In this document: positions 1 through 7,643 of the stretch, piece by piece
How the letters are laid out: each line of letters opens with the position of its first letter
Position numbering within the stretch: position 1 is the stretch's first letter
DNA from: Pseudomonas fluorescens
Lineage (GTDB): Bacteria > Pseudomonadota > Gammaproteobacteria > Pseudomonadales > Pseudomonadaceae
Length of the DNA stretch: 64,000 nucleotides
NCBI RefSeq assembly: GCF_902497785.1
Contig: NZ_CABVHK010000015.1
Location: 10,746-74,745, forward strand
Direction: 5' to 3'
Position numbers and translations under genes: made by a program
Notes under the pieces: model-generated
Database searches by the model: none
What the model saw: only the letters and a program-made list of their open reading frames with translations
What the model was told of the DNA's origin: nothing

Positions 1-9
1 TCCACCCCA
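1..9 (+). tRNA. tRNA-His, 3' end only (cut by window edge)
   Basis: These nine bases are identical to the last nine bases of the complete tRNA-His copies at 227-302 and 520-595, including the CCA end, and stand in the same position relative to the following hairpin. Confidence 0.85.
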
Positions 10-16
10 TATTTCG

Positions 17-50
17 AAAGGCGCCAGATTAACAGTCTGGCGCCTTTGCT
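17..50 (+). terminator. hairpin between tRNA-His and tRNA-Leu, weak T-tract
   Basis: A 12-bp stem (17-28 with 36-47) closes a short loop and is followed by TTTGCTTT rather than an unbroken T run. It looks like a copy of the array terminator that became internal by duplication. It may allow read-through or serve as an RNA processing site. Confidence 0.6.
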
Positions 51-63
51 TTAACGGCTACAC

Positions 64-148
64 GCGGATGTGGTGGAATTGGTAGACACACTGGATTTAG
101 GTTCCAGCGCCGCAAGGTGTAAGAGTTCGAGTCTCTTCATCCGCACCA
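64..148 (+). tRNA. tRNA-Leu (anticodon UAG), copy 1
   Basis: This is an 85-nt class II tRNA with acceptor stem GCGGATG/CATCCGC, a long variable arm, the T-loop motif GTTCGAGTC and an encoded CCA. The anticodon loop TTTAGGT gives anticodon TAG, reading CUN leucine codons. Confidence 0.95.
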
Positions 149-226
149 AATAAAGCTTCACTCATGCCGCAGGGTCTGATTGGAGCTCGACAAAGAAGTT
201 GTTTGGCTTCTTTGTCACGCAATATG

Positions 227-302
227 GTGGGCGTAGCTCAGTTGGTAGAGCACGGGATTGTGACTCCCGTTGTCGTGGGTTCGATCCCCATCGTCCACCC
301 CA
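227..302 (+). tRNA. tRNA-His (anticodon GUG), copy 1
   Basis: A 76-nt class I tRNA with acceptor GTGGGCG/CGTCCAC, anticodon loop ATTGTGA (GTG), encoded CCA and C73. The base before it (226) is G and would supply the G-1 that is diagnostic of tRNA-His. Confidence 0.95.
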
Positions 303-309
303 TATTTCG

Positions 310-343
310 AAAGGCGCCAGATTAACAGTCTGGCGCCTTTGCT
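310..343 (+). terminator. hairpin between tRNA-His and tRNA-Leu, second copy
   Basis: An exact repeat of the 17-50 hairpin: 12-bp stem with an interrupted T-tract (TTTGCTTT). It is internal to the array, so it is more likely a leaky terminator or processing signal than a full stop. Confidence 0.6.
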
Positions 344-356
344 TTAACGGCTACAC

Positions 357-441
357 GCGGATGTGGTGGAATTGGTAGACACACTGGATTTAGGTTCCAG
401 CGCCGCAAGGTGTAAGAGTTCGAGTCTCTTCATCCGCACCA
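357..441 (+). tRNA. tRNA-Leu (anticodon UAG), copy 2
   Basis: Identical to the copy at 64-148, displaced by exactly 293 bp. It has class II structure with encoded CCA. Confidence 0.95.
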
Positions 442-519
442 AATAAAGCTTCACTCATGCCGCAGGGTCTGATTGGAGCTCGACAAAGAAGTTGTTTGGC
501 TTCTTTGTCACGCAATATG

Positions 520-595
520 GTGGGCGTAGCTCAGTTGGTAGAGCACGGGATTGTGACTCCCGTTGTCGTGGGTTCGATCCCCATCGTCCACCCCA
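520..595 (+). tRNA. tRNA-His (anticodon GUG), copy 2
   Basis: Identical to the copy at 227-302, displaced by 293 bp. It is the last tRNA of the array, followed 7 bases later by the strong terminator. Confidence 0.95.
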
Positions 596-602
596 TATTT
601 CG

Positions 603-641
603 AAAGGCGCCAGATTTAACAGTCTGGCGCCTTTTTTGTTT
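603..641 (+). terminator. rho-independent terminator of the tRNA array
   Basis: The same GGCGCCAGA stem as the internal hairpins, but followed by an unbroken T6 and more T-rich sequence. This is the strongest of the three related hairpins and fits the end of the tRNA transcript. Confidence 0.85.
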
Positions 642-996
642 CAGGGTTTTGAATGTTCAGCGGCTGCAGGTTCCGGGTCGCAGGGCAGGGCGTTTCGTCG
701 TATTTATGTTTCTCGATGATACTGCGCTGCCCGCCGGCCGTGCTCGCAAGGTCGGCCGCCAGGGTGATGATTGGCAGCCTCTTCTATATATAGAAGGGTT
801 GGCGCAGAGCTCTGGCGTGATCAGCTGTATTTGTCACCGGGGCGAGATGCTTTCGCGCATTCGCACCTATAAATTGCCTGCTGCGTTTTTACCCGTTTTC
901 AGTAGGGTGACTTCTTGAGTTTGACCTACTAGAATGCATGCCCTTGATTCTGGGGTCGGAAACGGCCGGCCAACGTCTGTGCAACGAGGAATATCC
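642..996. other. intergenic region upstream of tig
   Basis: No gene is supported here. Short reading frames overlap the tRNAs and have no ribosome site. A possible sigma-70 promoter for tig is GTGACT (907-912), 17 bp, TAGAAT (930-935); the -35 element is weak. A GAGGA ribosome site at 986-990 precedes the tig ATG. Confidence 0.4.
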
Positions 997-2307
997 ATGC
1001 AAGTTTCTGTTGAAAATACTTCTGCTCTTGAGCGCCGCATGAGCATCACCGTGCCGGCTGAGCGCATCGAGACTCAGGTCAACAAGCGTCTGCAGCAGAC
1101 CGCCCAAAAGGCCAAGATTGCTGGCTTCCGTCCAGGCAAAGTGCCTATGAGCGAAATCAAGCGCCGTTTTGGTGCTGATGCCCGTCAGGAAGCCGTCGGT
1201 GACGTTATCCAGTCCTCGTTCTACGAAGCTGTCGTTGAGCAGAAGCTGAACCCGGCTGGCGCGCCTTCTATCGAGCCGAAATCCCTGGAAGCTGGCAAAG
1301 ATCTGGAATACGTCGCTATTTTCGAAGTGTTCCCGGAGTTCACCGTTGCCGGTTTCGACGGTATCGCTGTCGAGCGCCTGAGCGCTGACGTGGCTGATGC
1401 CGATCTGGACAAAATGCTCGACGTCCTGCGCAAGCAGAACACCCGTTTTGAAGTGGCCGATCGCGCTGCCCAGAACGAAGACCAGCTGAACATCGATTTC
1501 GTCGGCAAGGTCGACGGTGAAGTGTTCGCTGGCGGTTCTGCCAAAGGTACTCAGCTGGTTCTGGGTTCCGGCCGCATGATCCCTGGTTTCGAAGACGGTC
1601 TGGTTGGCGCTAAAGCCGGCGAAGAGCGCGTTTTGGACCTGACCTTCCCAGAGGACTATCAGAACCTCGACCTGGCCGGTAAAACGGCTGAGTTCACCGT
1701 GACCGTGAACACTGTTTCCGAGCCAAAACTGCCAGAACTGAACGAAGAGTTCTTCGCTCAATTCGGCATCAAGGAAACCGGTCTGGAAGGCTTCCGCGCC
1801 GAAGTTCGCAAGAACATGGAGCGTGAACTGCGTCAGGCGATCAAATCCAAGGTCAAGAATCAGGTGATGGACGGCTTGCTGGCCACCAACCCGATCGAAG
1901 TGCCGAAGGCTCTGCTGTCCAACGAAGTTGACCGTCTGCGCGTGCAGGCTGTTCAGCAGTTCGGCGGCAACATCAAGCCTGACCAACTGCCGGCCGAGCT
2001 GTTCGAAGAACAAGCCAAGCGCCGCGTTGTGCTGGGTCTGATCGTGGCTGAAGTGGTCAAGCAATTCGACCTCAAGCCTGACGAAACCCGCGTTCGTGAA
2101 ATGATTCAGGAAATGGCTTCGGCATACCAAGAGCCTGAGCAGGTTGTGTCCTGGTACTACAAGAACGACCAGCAGTTGAACGAAGTCCGTTCGGTTGTGC
2201 TTGAAGAACAAGTTGTGGATACTGTTCTGCAGAAGGCTAACGTGACCGACAAATCGGTCTCTTACGAAGAAGCGGTCAAGCCGGTAGAAGCTCCACAAGC
2301 CGACTGA
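997..2307 (+). CDS. tig: trigger factor
   Basis: Ribosome-bound chaperone and peptidyl-prolyl isomerase that receives nascent chains at the exit tunnel. The 436-residue product has the family's three parts: an N-terminal ribosome-binding domain containing the signature GFRPGKVP (about residue 44), a central FKBP-type PPIase domain (about 150-245), and a long helical C-terminal chaperone domain. The ATG at 997 is chosen because it has GAGGA seven bases upstream and begins MQVSVENTS, the family's usual N terminus. An in-frame ATG at 934 would add 21 unconserved residues. It is first in the tig-clpP-clpX-lon series, linking folding and degradation. Confidence 0.97.
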   Translation: MQVSVENTSALERRMSITVPAERIETQVNKRLQQTAQKAKIAGFRPGKVPMSEIKRRFGADARQEAVGDVIQSSFYEAVVEQKLNPAGAPSIEPKSLEAGKDLEYVAIFEVFPEFTVAGFDGIAVERLSADVADADLDKMLDVLRKQNTRFEVADRAAQNEDQLNIDFVGKVDGEVFAGGSAKGTQLVLGSGRMIPGFEDGLVGAKAGEERVLDLTFPEDYQNLDLAGKTAEFTVTVNTVSEPKLPELNEEFFAQFGIKETGLEGFRAEVRKNMERELRQAIKSKVKNQVMDGLLATNPIEVPKALLSNEVDRLRVQAVQQFGGNIKPDQLPAELFEEQAKRRVVLGLIVAEVVKQFDLKPDETRVREMIQEMASAYQEPEQVVSWYYKNDQQLNEVRSVVLEEQVVDTVLQKANVTDKSVSYEEAVKPVEAPQAD

Positions 2308-2333
2308 TTGTTTTTGCGCTAAGAAGTACACAC

Positions 2334-2361
2334 CATAAGCCAGCCTTCGCGCTGGCTTATG
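2334..2361 (+). other. stable RNA hairpin between tig and clpP
   Basis: An 11-bp perfect stem (2334-2344 with 2351-2361) around the loop CTTCGC lies 40 bases before the clpP start. No T-tract follows, so it is not a standard terminator. It may attenuate read-through from tig or protect the tig 3' end. Confidence 0.55.
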
Positions 2362-2400
2362 CGTATTCAAGACATAACTATTTGGGAGTGACTGCAGAGC

Positions 2401-3036
2401 ATGTTCCGTAATTCGTATATTCAGCAGAACTCTGATATCCAGGCCGCAGGCGGCCTGGTCCCGATGGTTGTCGAGCAGTCCGCTCGCGGCGAGCGCGCCT
2501 ACGACATCTATTCGCGTCTTCTCAAGGAGCGAGTGATCTTTCTGGTTGGCCCGGTAGAGGACTACATGGCCAACCTGATTTGTGCGCAACTGCTGTTCCT
2601 TGAAGCGGAAAACCCGGACAAGGACATCCATCTCTATATCAACTCCCCGGGCGGTTCGGTGACAGCGGGCATGTCGATCTACGACACCATGCAGTTCATC
2701 AAGCCAAACGTGTCGACCACCTGTATTGGTCAGGCGTGCAGCATGGGCGCGTTTCTACTGACGGCCGGTGCCCCTGGCAAGCGTTTCTGCCTGCCAAACT
2801 CACGCGTGATGATTCACCAGCCACTGGGCGGTTTCCAGGGGCAGGCGTCGGATATCGAAATCCATGCCAAGGAAATCCTCTTCATTCGTGAGCGTCTCAA
2901 TACACTGATGGCCAAGCACAGCGGGCACACGCTTGAAGAGATCGAGCGTGATACCAACCGCGATAATTTCATGAGTGCAGAAGCAGCGAAGGAATATGGC
3001 TTGATCGACGAAGTGATCAACCAGCGCCCCGCTTAA
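2401..3036 (+). CDS. clpP: ATP-dependent Clp protease proteolytic subunit
   Basis: Serine peptidase that forms the two-ring tetradecameric chamber fed by ClpX or ClpA. The 211-residue product has the catalytic triad in family context: Ser114 in GQACSMGAF, His139 in MIHQPLGG, and Asp188. The N-terminal 14 or so residues probably form the propeptide that is self-cleaved. The gene lies between tig and clpX, the standard order in Pseudomonas, and a hairpin separates it from each. It is expected to act with ClpX on tagged and stress-response substrates. Confidence 0.97.
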   Translation: MFRNSYIQQNSDIQAAGGLVPMVVEQSARGERAYDIYSRLLKERVIFLVGPVEDYMANLICAQLLFLEAENPDKDIHLYINSPGGSVTAGMSIYDTMQFIKPNVSTTCIGQACSMGAFLLTAGAPGKRFCLPNSRVMIHQPLGGFQGQASDIEIHAKEILFIRERLNTLMAKHSGHTLEEIERDTNRDNFMSAEAAKEYGLIDEVINQRPA

Positions 3037-3080
3037 AATAAGCAGCTCAAAATAGGCTTGGTCGGCCCGTCTGATCAGCG

Positions 3081-3100
3081 GCGGGCTTGAAAAAGCCCGC
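3081..3100 (+). other. GAAA-tetraloop hairpin between clpP and clpX
   Basis: An 8-bp perfect stem (3081-3088 with 3093-3100) closed by a GAAA tetraloop. No T-tract follows. It probably stabilises the clpP 3' end or sets the clpP:clpX ratio rather than ending transcription. Confidence 0.55.
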
Positions 3101-3148
3101 AATAGCCTTCATCTTGTGTTGCAAGCCTATCGGATTTGGATCGAACGA

Positions 3149-4432
3149 ATGACTGACACCCGCAACGGCGAGGACAACGGCAAGCTGCTCTATTGCTCCT
3201 TCTGTGGCAAAAGCCAGCATGAAGTGCGCAAATTGATTGCCGGCCCCTCGGTCTTTATCTGCGACGAGTGCGTCGACCTGTGCAATGACATCATCCGTGA
3301 GGAGGTGCAGGAAGCCCAGGCCGAAAGCAGCGCGCATAAATTGCCTTCGCCTAAAGAAATCAGCGGCATCCTTGATCAGTACGTGATTGGTCAGGAACGT
3401 GCGAAAAAGGTTCTGGCCGTAGCGGTGTACAACCACTACAAGCGTCTGAACCAGCGTGACAAAAAGAATGACGACGTCGAACTCGGCAAAAGCAACATCT
3501 TGCTGATCGGCCCGACAGGCTCGGGTAAAACCCTGCTTGCCGAAACACTGGCCCGTTTGCTGAACGTTCCGTTCACCATCGCTGACGCAACCACCCTCAC
3601 CGAGGCGGGCTACGTGGGTGAAGATGTCGAGAACATCATTCAGAAGCTGCTGCAGAAGTGCGATTACGATGTGGAAAAGGCCCAGATGGGCATCGTCTAT
3701 ATCGATGAGATCGACAAGATTTCACGCAAGTCTGACAACCCGTCGATCACCCGGGACGTTTCCGGTGAAGGCGTGCAGCAGGCCCTGCTCAAGTTGATCG
3801 AAGGCACGGTCGCTTCCGTTCCGCCTCAAGGTGGTCGCAAGCATCCGCAGCAGGAATTCCTTCAGGTCGACACGCGCAACATCCTGTTCATCTGCGGCGG
3901 TGCGTTCTCCGGTCTGGAAAAGGTGATTCAAAACCGTTCCACCAAAGGCGGCATCGGTTTCAACGCAGAAGTGCGCAGCAAGGAAGAAGGCAAGAAAGTC
4001 GGTGAGTCCCTGCGTGAAGTCGAGCCTGACGATCTGGTCAAGTTCGGTCTGATCCCGGAGTTTGTCGGTCGTCTGCCGGTCCTTGCCACGCTGGACGAGC
4101 TCGATGAAGCAGCATTGATGCAGATTCTCACCGAGCCGAAAAACGCCCTGACCAAGCAGTATGCCAAGCTGTTCGAGATGGAAGGCGTAGACCTGGAATT
4201 CCGGGCCGACGCGCTGAAATCGGTCGCCAAACGTGCCCTGGAACGCAAAACCGGTGCCCGTGGACTGCGTTCGATTCTCGAAGGTGTGTTGCTCGACACT
4301 ATGTACGAAATCCCCTCGCAGTCCGAGGTGAGTAAAGTAGTGATCGATGAAAGCGTTATAGAAGGCAAGTCCAAGCCACTGTATATCTACGAAAACAGTG
4401 AGCCGGCTGCCAAGGCCGCGCCAGACGCTTAA
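3149..4432 (+). CDS. clpX: ATP-dependent Clp protease ATP-binding subunit ClpX
   Basis: AAA+ unfoldase that delivers substrates to ClpP. The 427-residue product begins with the C4 zinc-binding domain (Cys16, Cys19, Cys38, Cys41), followed by the AAA+ module with Walker A GPTGSGKT and Walker B IDEIDKI, and a C-terminal D2 region. The ATG at 3149 gives the usual MTDTRNG start; an upstream TTG at 3116 would only add 11 unconserved residues. It is followed by a strong terminator, so lon is probably transcribed separately. Confidence 0.97.
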   Translation: MTDTRNGEDNGKLLYCSFCGKSQHEVRKLIAGPSVFICDECVDLCNDIIREEVQEAQAESSAHKLPSPKEISGILDQYVIGQERAKKVLAVAVYNHYKRLNQRDKKNDDVELGKSNILLIGPTGSGKTLLAETLARLLNVPFTIADATTLTEAGYVGEDVENIIQKLLQKCDYDVEKAQMGIVYIDEIDKISRKSDNPSITRDVSGEGVQQALLKLIEGTVASVPPQGGRKHPQQEFLQVDTRNILFICGGAFSGLEKVIQNRSTKGGIGFNAEVRSKEEGKKVGESLREVEPDDLVKFGLIPEFVGRLPVLATLDELDEAALMQILTEPKNALTKQYAKLFEMEGVDLEFRADALKSVAKRALERKTGARGLRSILEGVLLDTMYEIPSQSEVSKVVIDESVIEGKSKPLYIYENSEPAAKAAPDA

Positions 4433-4453
4433 GCGTCACGCAGCTGGAATAAA

Positions 4454-4482
4454 GAAGGGGCCTTCGGGCCCCTTTCCTTTTT
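4454..4482 (+). terminator. rho-independent terminator after clpX
   Basis: An 8-bp GC-rich stem (4455-4462 with 4467-4474) around a TTCG tetraloop, followed by TCCTTTTT. It ends the clpX transcript. Confidence 0.9.
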
Positions 4483-4593
4483 GCCGGTTTTAACACTGTC
4501 TTTGCGCTTGTTTTTTTTGAAGGCAGCCCCCATCTTGGTTTCAAGCTTACTTCCATCTGTTTACGGCCTTATGGCCGCCGTAGAGGCGAAATC

Positions 4594-6990
4594 ATGAAGA
4601 CAACCATCGAATTGCCTCTCCTGCCATTGCGTGATGTCGTGGTTTATCCGCACATGGTTATCCCGCTGTTCGTGGGGCGCGAGAAATCCATCGAAGCTCT
4701 CGAGTCAGCGATGACGGGCGACAAGCAGATCCTTCTGCTGGCTCAGCGAAACCCCGCTGACGACGATCCCGGTGAAGATGCACTCTATCGCGTAGGTACG
4801 ATCGCTACCGTTCTGCAACTGCTGAAGCTGCCGGACGGCACGGTCAAGGTTTTGGTCGAAGGTGAGCAGCGGGGCGCTGTGGAGCGCTTCAGCGAAGTGG
4901 ACGGCCACTGCCGTGCCGAAGTCTCATTGATTGACGAAGTCGACGCGCCTGAGCGCGAGTCGGAAGTGTTTGTGCGCAGCCTGCTGGCTCAGTTCGAACA
5001 ATATGTGCAGTTGGGCAAGAAGGTCCCGGCTGAAGTCCTGTCGTCGCTCAACAGCATCGACGAGCCGGGCCGCCTGGTCGACACCATGGCCGCGCACATG
5101 GCCTTGAAGATCGAGCAGAAGCAGGAAATCCTCGAGATTATCGATTTGTCGGCCCGGGTCGAGCACGTCTTGGCGTTGCTGGATGCCGAGATCGATCTGC
5201 TGCAAGTCGAAAAACGCATTCGCGGTCGCGTCAAGAAACAAATGGAGCGCAGTCAGCGCGAGTACTACCTGAATGAGCAGATGAAGGCCATTCAGAAAGA
5301 ACTGGGCGACAGCGACGAAGGGCACAACGAAATCGAAGAGCTGAAAAAGCGCATCGATGCCGCCGGCCTGCCGAAAGACGCCCTGGCCAAAGCCCAGGGC
5401 GAGCTGAACAAGCTCAAGCAAATGTCGCCAATGTCGGCGGAAGCCACCGTCGTGCGTTCGTACATCGACTGGCTGGTTCAGGTGCCCTGGAAGGCGCAGA
5501 GCAAGGTTCGTCTGGACCTGGCGCGTGCCGAGGACATCCTCGACGCCGACCATTACGGGCTGGAAGAAGTCAAAGAACGGATCCTCGAATACCTCGCCGT
5601 GCAAAAACGCGTGAAGAAAATTCGCGGTCCGGTGTTGTGTCTGGTCGGTCCTCCGGGTGTGGGTAAAACCTCCCTCGCGGAGTCGATTGCTCACGCCACC
5701 AACCGCAAATTCGTCCGTATGGCCCTCGGTGGCGTGCGCGATGAAGCGGAAATCCGTGGTCATCGCCGGACTTACATCGGTTCGATGCCAGGAAGATTGA
5801 TTCAAAAGATGACGAAGGTGGGCGTTCGCAACCCGCTGTTCCTGCTCGATGAAATCGACAAAATGGGCAGCGACATGCGTGGCGATCCGGCGTCGGCGTT
5901 GCTGGAAGTGCTCGATCCAGAGCAAAACCACAACTTCAACGATCACTATCTGGAAGTCGACTACGACCTGTCCGATGTGATGTTCCTGTGCACCTCCAAC
6001 TCCATGAACATTCCGCCGGCGCTGCTCGACCGGATGGAAGTGATTCGTCTGCCGGGCTACACCGAAGACGAGAAGATCAACATTGCCGTCAAGTACCTTT
6101 CGCCGAAGCAGATCACGGCCAACGGTTTGAAGAAAGGCGAGCTGGAATTCGACGCCGAAGCGATCCGCGACATCATCCGCTACTACACCCGCGAAGCCGG
6201 TGTACGTGGGCTGGAGCGGCAGATTGCCAAGGTTTGCCGCAAGGCGGTCAAAGAGCACGCAATGGAAAAACGCTTCTCGGTGAAAGTCACTGCCGACATG
6301 CTCGAACACTTCCTCGGCGTGCGTAAATTCCGTTACGGCCTGGCTGAATCGCAAGACCAGATTGGTCAGGTGACGGGTCTGGCGTGGACTCAGGTGGGCG
6401 GCGAATTACTGACCATCGAAGCGGCTGTCGTGCCGGGCAAGGGCCAGTTGATCAAGACCGGTTCCCTGGGTGACGTGATGGTCGAATCGATCACCGCAGC
6501 GCTGACCGTTGTCCGCAGCCGCGCGAAGAGCCTGGGCATCCCCCTGGACTTCCACGAGAAGCGCGACACGCATATCCACATGCCGGAAGGGGCGACCCCG
6601 AAGGACGGCCCTAGCGCCGGTGTAGGCATGTGCACGGCGTTGGTATCGGCATTGACCGGGATTCCGGTACGCGCAGATGTGGCCATGACCGGTGAAATCA
6701 CCTTGCGTGGCCAGGTACTGGCGATCGGCGGTCTGAAGGAAAAACTGCTCGCGGCTCACCGTGGCGGCATCAAGACTGTGATCATTCCGGAAGAGAACGT
6801 ACGCGATCTGAAGGAAATTCCGGACAACATCAAGCAGGATCTGCAGATTAAACCGGTTAAATGGATTGACGAGGTCCTGCAAATTGCGCTGCAATACGCG
6901 CCGGAGCCCTTGCCCGATGTAGCTCCGGAGATAGTTGCAAAGGATGAAAAACGCGAGTCTGACTCTAAGGAAAGAATTAGCACGCATTAA
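4594..6990 (+). CDS. lon: ATP-dependent protease Lon (La)
   Basis: Homohexameric AAA+ serine protease that degrades misfolded and regulatory proteins in the cytoplasm. The 798-residue product shows the N-terminal substrate-binding LON domain (about 8-205), a coiled-coil helical region, an AAA+ domain with Walker A GPPGVGKT, and the C-terminal Lon protease domain. The catalytic dyad is Ser674 in PKDGPSAG and Lys717, 43 residues later as in E. coli. The C-terminal tail (KDEKRESDSKERISTH) is charged. A GAGGCGAAATC sequence before the ATG supplies the ribosome site. Confidence 0.97.
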   Translation: MKTTIELPLLPLRDVVVYPHMVIPLFVGREKSIEALESAMTGDKQILLLAQRNPADDDPGEDALYRVGTIATVLQLLKLPDGTVKVLVEGEQRGAVERFSEVDGHCRAEVSLIDEVDAPERESEVFVRSLLAQFEQYVQLGKKVPAEVLSSLNSIDEPGRLVDTMAAHMALKIEQKQEILEIIDLSARVEHVLALLDAEIDLLQVEKRIRGRVKKQMERSQREYYLNEQMKAIQKELGDSDEGHNEIEELKKRIDAAGLPKDALAKAQGELNKLKQMSPMSAEATVVRSYIDWLVQVPWKAQSKVRLDLARAEDILDADHYGLEEVKERILEYLAVQKRVKKIRGPVLCLVGPPGVGKTSLAESIAHATNRKFVRMALGGVRDEAEIRGHRRTYIGSMPGRLIQKMTKVGVRNPLFLLDEIDKMGSDMRGDPASALLEVLDPEQNHNFNDHYLEVDYDLSDVMFLCTSNSMNIPPALLDRMEVIRLPGYTEDEKINIAVKYLSPKQITANGLKKGELEFDAEAIRDIIRYYTREAGVRGLERQIAKVCRKAVKEHAMEKRFSVKVTADMLEHFLGVRKFRYGLAESQDQIGQVTGLAWTQVGGELLTIEAAVVPGKGQLIKTGSLGDVMVESITAALTVVRSRAKSLGIPLDFHEKRDTHIHMPEGATPKDGPSAGVGMCTALVSALTGIPVRADVAMTGEITLRGQVLAIGGLKEKLLAAHRGGIKTVIIPEENVRDLKEIPDNIKQDLQIKPVKWIDEVLQIALQYAPEPLPDVAPEIVAKDEKRESDSKERISTH

Positions 6991-7013
6991 TACGTATTTG
7001 CCTGGGGGGCTTG

Positions 7014-7042
7014 TTGACAGCTTTTTAGAGCCCTTGTTATAA
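7014..7042 (+). promoter_or_regulatory. sigma-70 promoter of hupB
   Basis: A -35 TTGACA (7014-7019), 17-bp spacer and -10 TTATAA (7037-7042) lie about 95 bases before the hupB start. The consensus -35 fits a highly expressed nucleoid protein. Confidence 0.8.
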
Positions 7043-7137
7043 AGCGGCTCTTAAGTGTCTGTAGGCCATTCAGCACTCGTTTTTGCTTTCACCAAAAAAC
7101 TTAGAATCATACTCAAATAGATATAAGGGGACTTAGA

Positions 7138-7410
7138 GTGAACAAGTCGGAACTGATTGATGCTATCGCTGCATCCGCTGATATCCCGAAAGCTGCTGCT
7201 GGCCGTGCGCTGGACGCTGTAATCGAATCCGTCACTGGCGCTCTCAAGGCTGGCGACTCTGTTGTTCTGGTTGGTTTCGGTACGTTCTCCGTGACTGATC
7301 GTCCAGCTCGCATTGGTCGTAACCCACAGACCGGTAAGACACTGGAAATCGCAGCAGCCAAAAAACCAGGTTTCAAAGCCGGCAAAGCACTGAAAGAAGC
7401 TGTCAACTAA
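7138..7410 (+). CDS. hupB: DNA-binding protein HU-beta
   Basis: Small basic nucleoid-associated protein that bends DNA non-specifically as a dimer. The 90-residue product spans the complete bacterial HU fold, with the signature region GFGTFSVTDRPARIGRNPQTG in the DNA-binding arm and the usual alanine-rich N-terminal helices. Translation starts at GTG (7138) after AAGGGGACTTAGA. The gene lies between lon and ppiD as in other pseudomonads and has its own strong promoter. A tRNA-like element and a terminator follow on the same strand. Confidence 0.97.
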   Translation: MNKSELIDAIAASADIPKAAAGRALDAVIESVTGALKAGDSVVLVGFGTFSVTDRPARIGRNPQTGKTLEIAAAKKPGFKAGKALKEAVN

Positions 7411-7463
7411 GTTCGATTCAGGTTTTTGCCTATCCGGGTCGGGGTCATGCCTGACCTGGCAGC

Positions 7464-7541
7464 GGAGCGGTAGTCCAGTCGGCGAGTCGCCGGTCCGTGA
7501 CACCGAGGGTCGCAAGTTCGAACCCTTGGTCCGCTCCGTCA
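7464..7541 (+). pseudogene. degenerate tRNA-Asp-like element
   Basis: The 78-base element opens with GGAGCGGTAGTCCAGTCGG and closes with CCGCTCC then G, which is the tRNA-Asp acceptor (7-bp perfect stem) with discriminator G73. The rest departs from a working tRNA. The D arm is one base short. The anticodon stem has a C-A mismatch. The loop CCGTGAC lacks U33 and reads GTG where Asp needs GTC. The T loop is 8 nt, and the 3' end is TCA instead of CCA. It is probably a transcribed tRNA relic or tRNA-like 3' structure on the hupB message, not a decoding tRNA. Confidence 0.7.
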
Positions 7542-7547
7542 GTTACG

Positions 7548-7579
7548 AGAAGGCGCATCCTCGGATGCGCCTTTCTTCT
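7548..7579 (+). terminator. terminator after hupB and the tRNA-like element
   Basis: An 11-13 bp stem (about 7548-7560 with 7563-7575) followed by the T-rich run CTTTCTTCT. It places hupB and the tRNA-like element on one transcript and separates them from ppiD. Confidence 0.8.
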
Positions 7580-7643
7580 ATCCGGATTCTACCCACGCTC
7601 CACGGTTGCCTAATTTTGAAGTTCAACCGTTTCTGGGGGACGC

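Larger units (their letters stand above)
1..586. repeat. 293-bp tandem repeat carrying tRNA-Leu and tRNA-His
   Basis: Bases 1-293 recur at 294-586 with no difference seen by eye, and a third partial copy starts at 587. Each unit holds the last 9 bases of a tRNA-His, a GC-rich hairpin, a complete tRNA-Leu, a linker hairpin (stem 189-198 with 207-216) and most of a tRNA-His. The array continues off the left edge. The third copy departs inside the terminator loop (one extra T) and has a longer T-tract, marking the true end of the transcript. Confidence 0.95.

Noticed and set aside
889..2631. 580-codon minus-strand frame opposite tig
   Set aside because: It is an antisense shadow of tig in GC-rich coding DNA. 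It runs through the tig-clpP spacer and has no ribosome site or recognisable domain.
7464..7541. Functional tRNA (Asp or His)
   Set aside because: No U33, mismatched anticodon stem, irregular D and T arms and TCA at the 3' end. The anticodon position reads GTG although the body is Asp-like.
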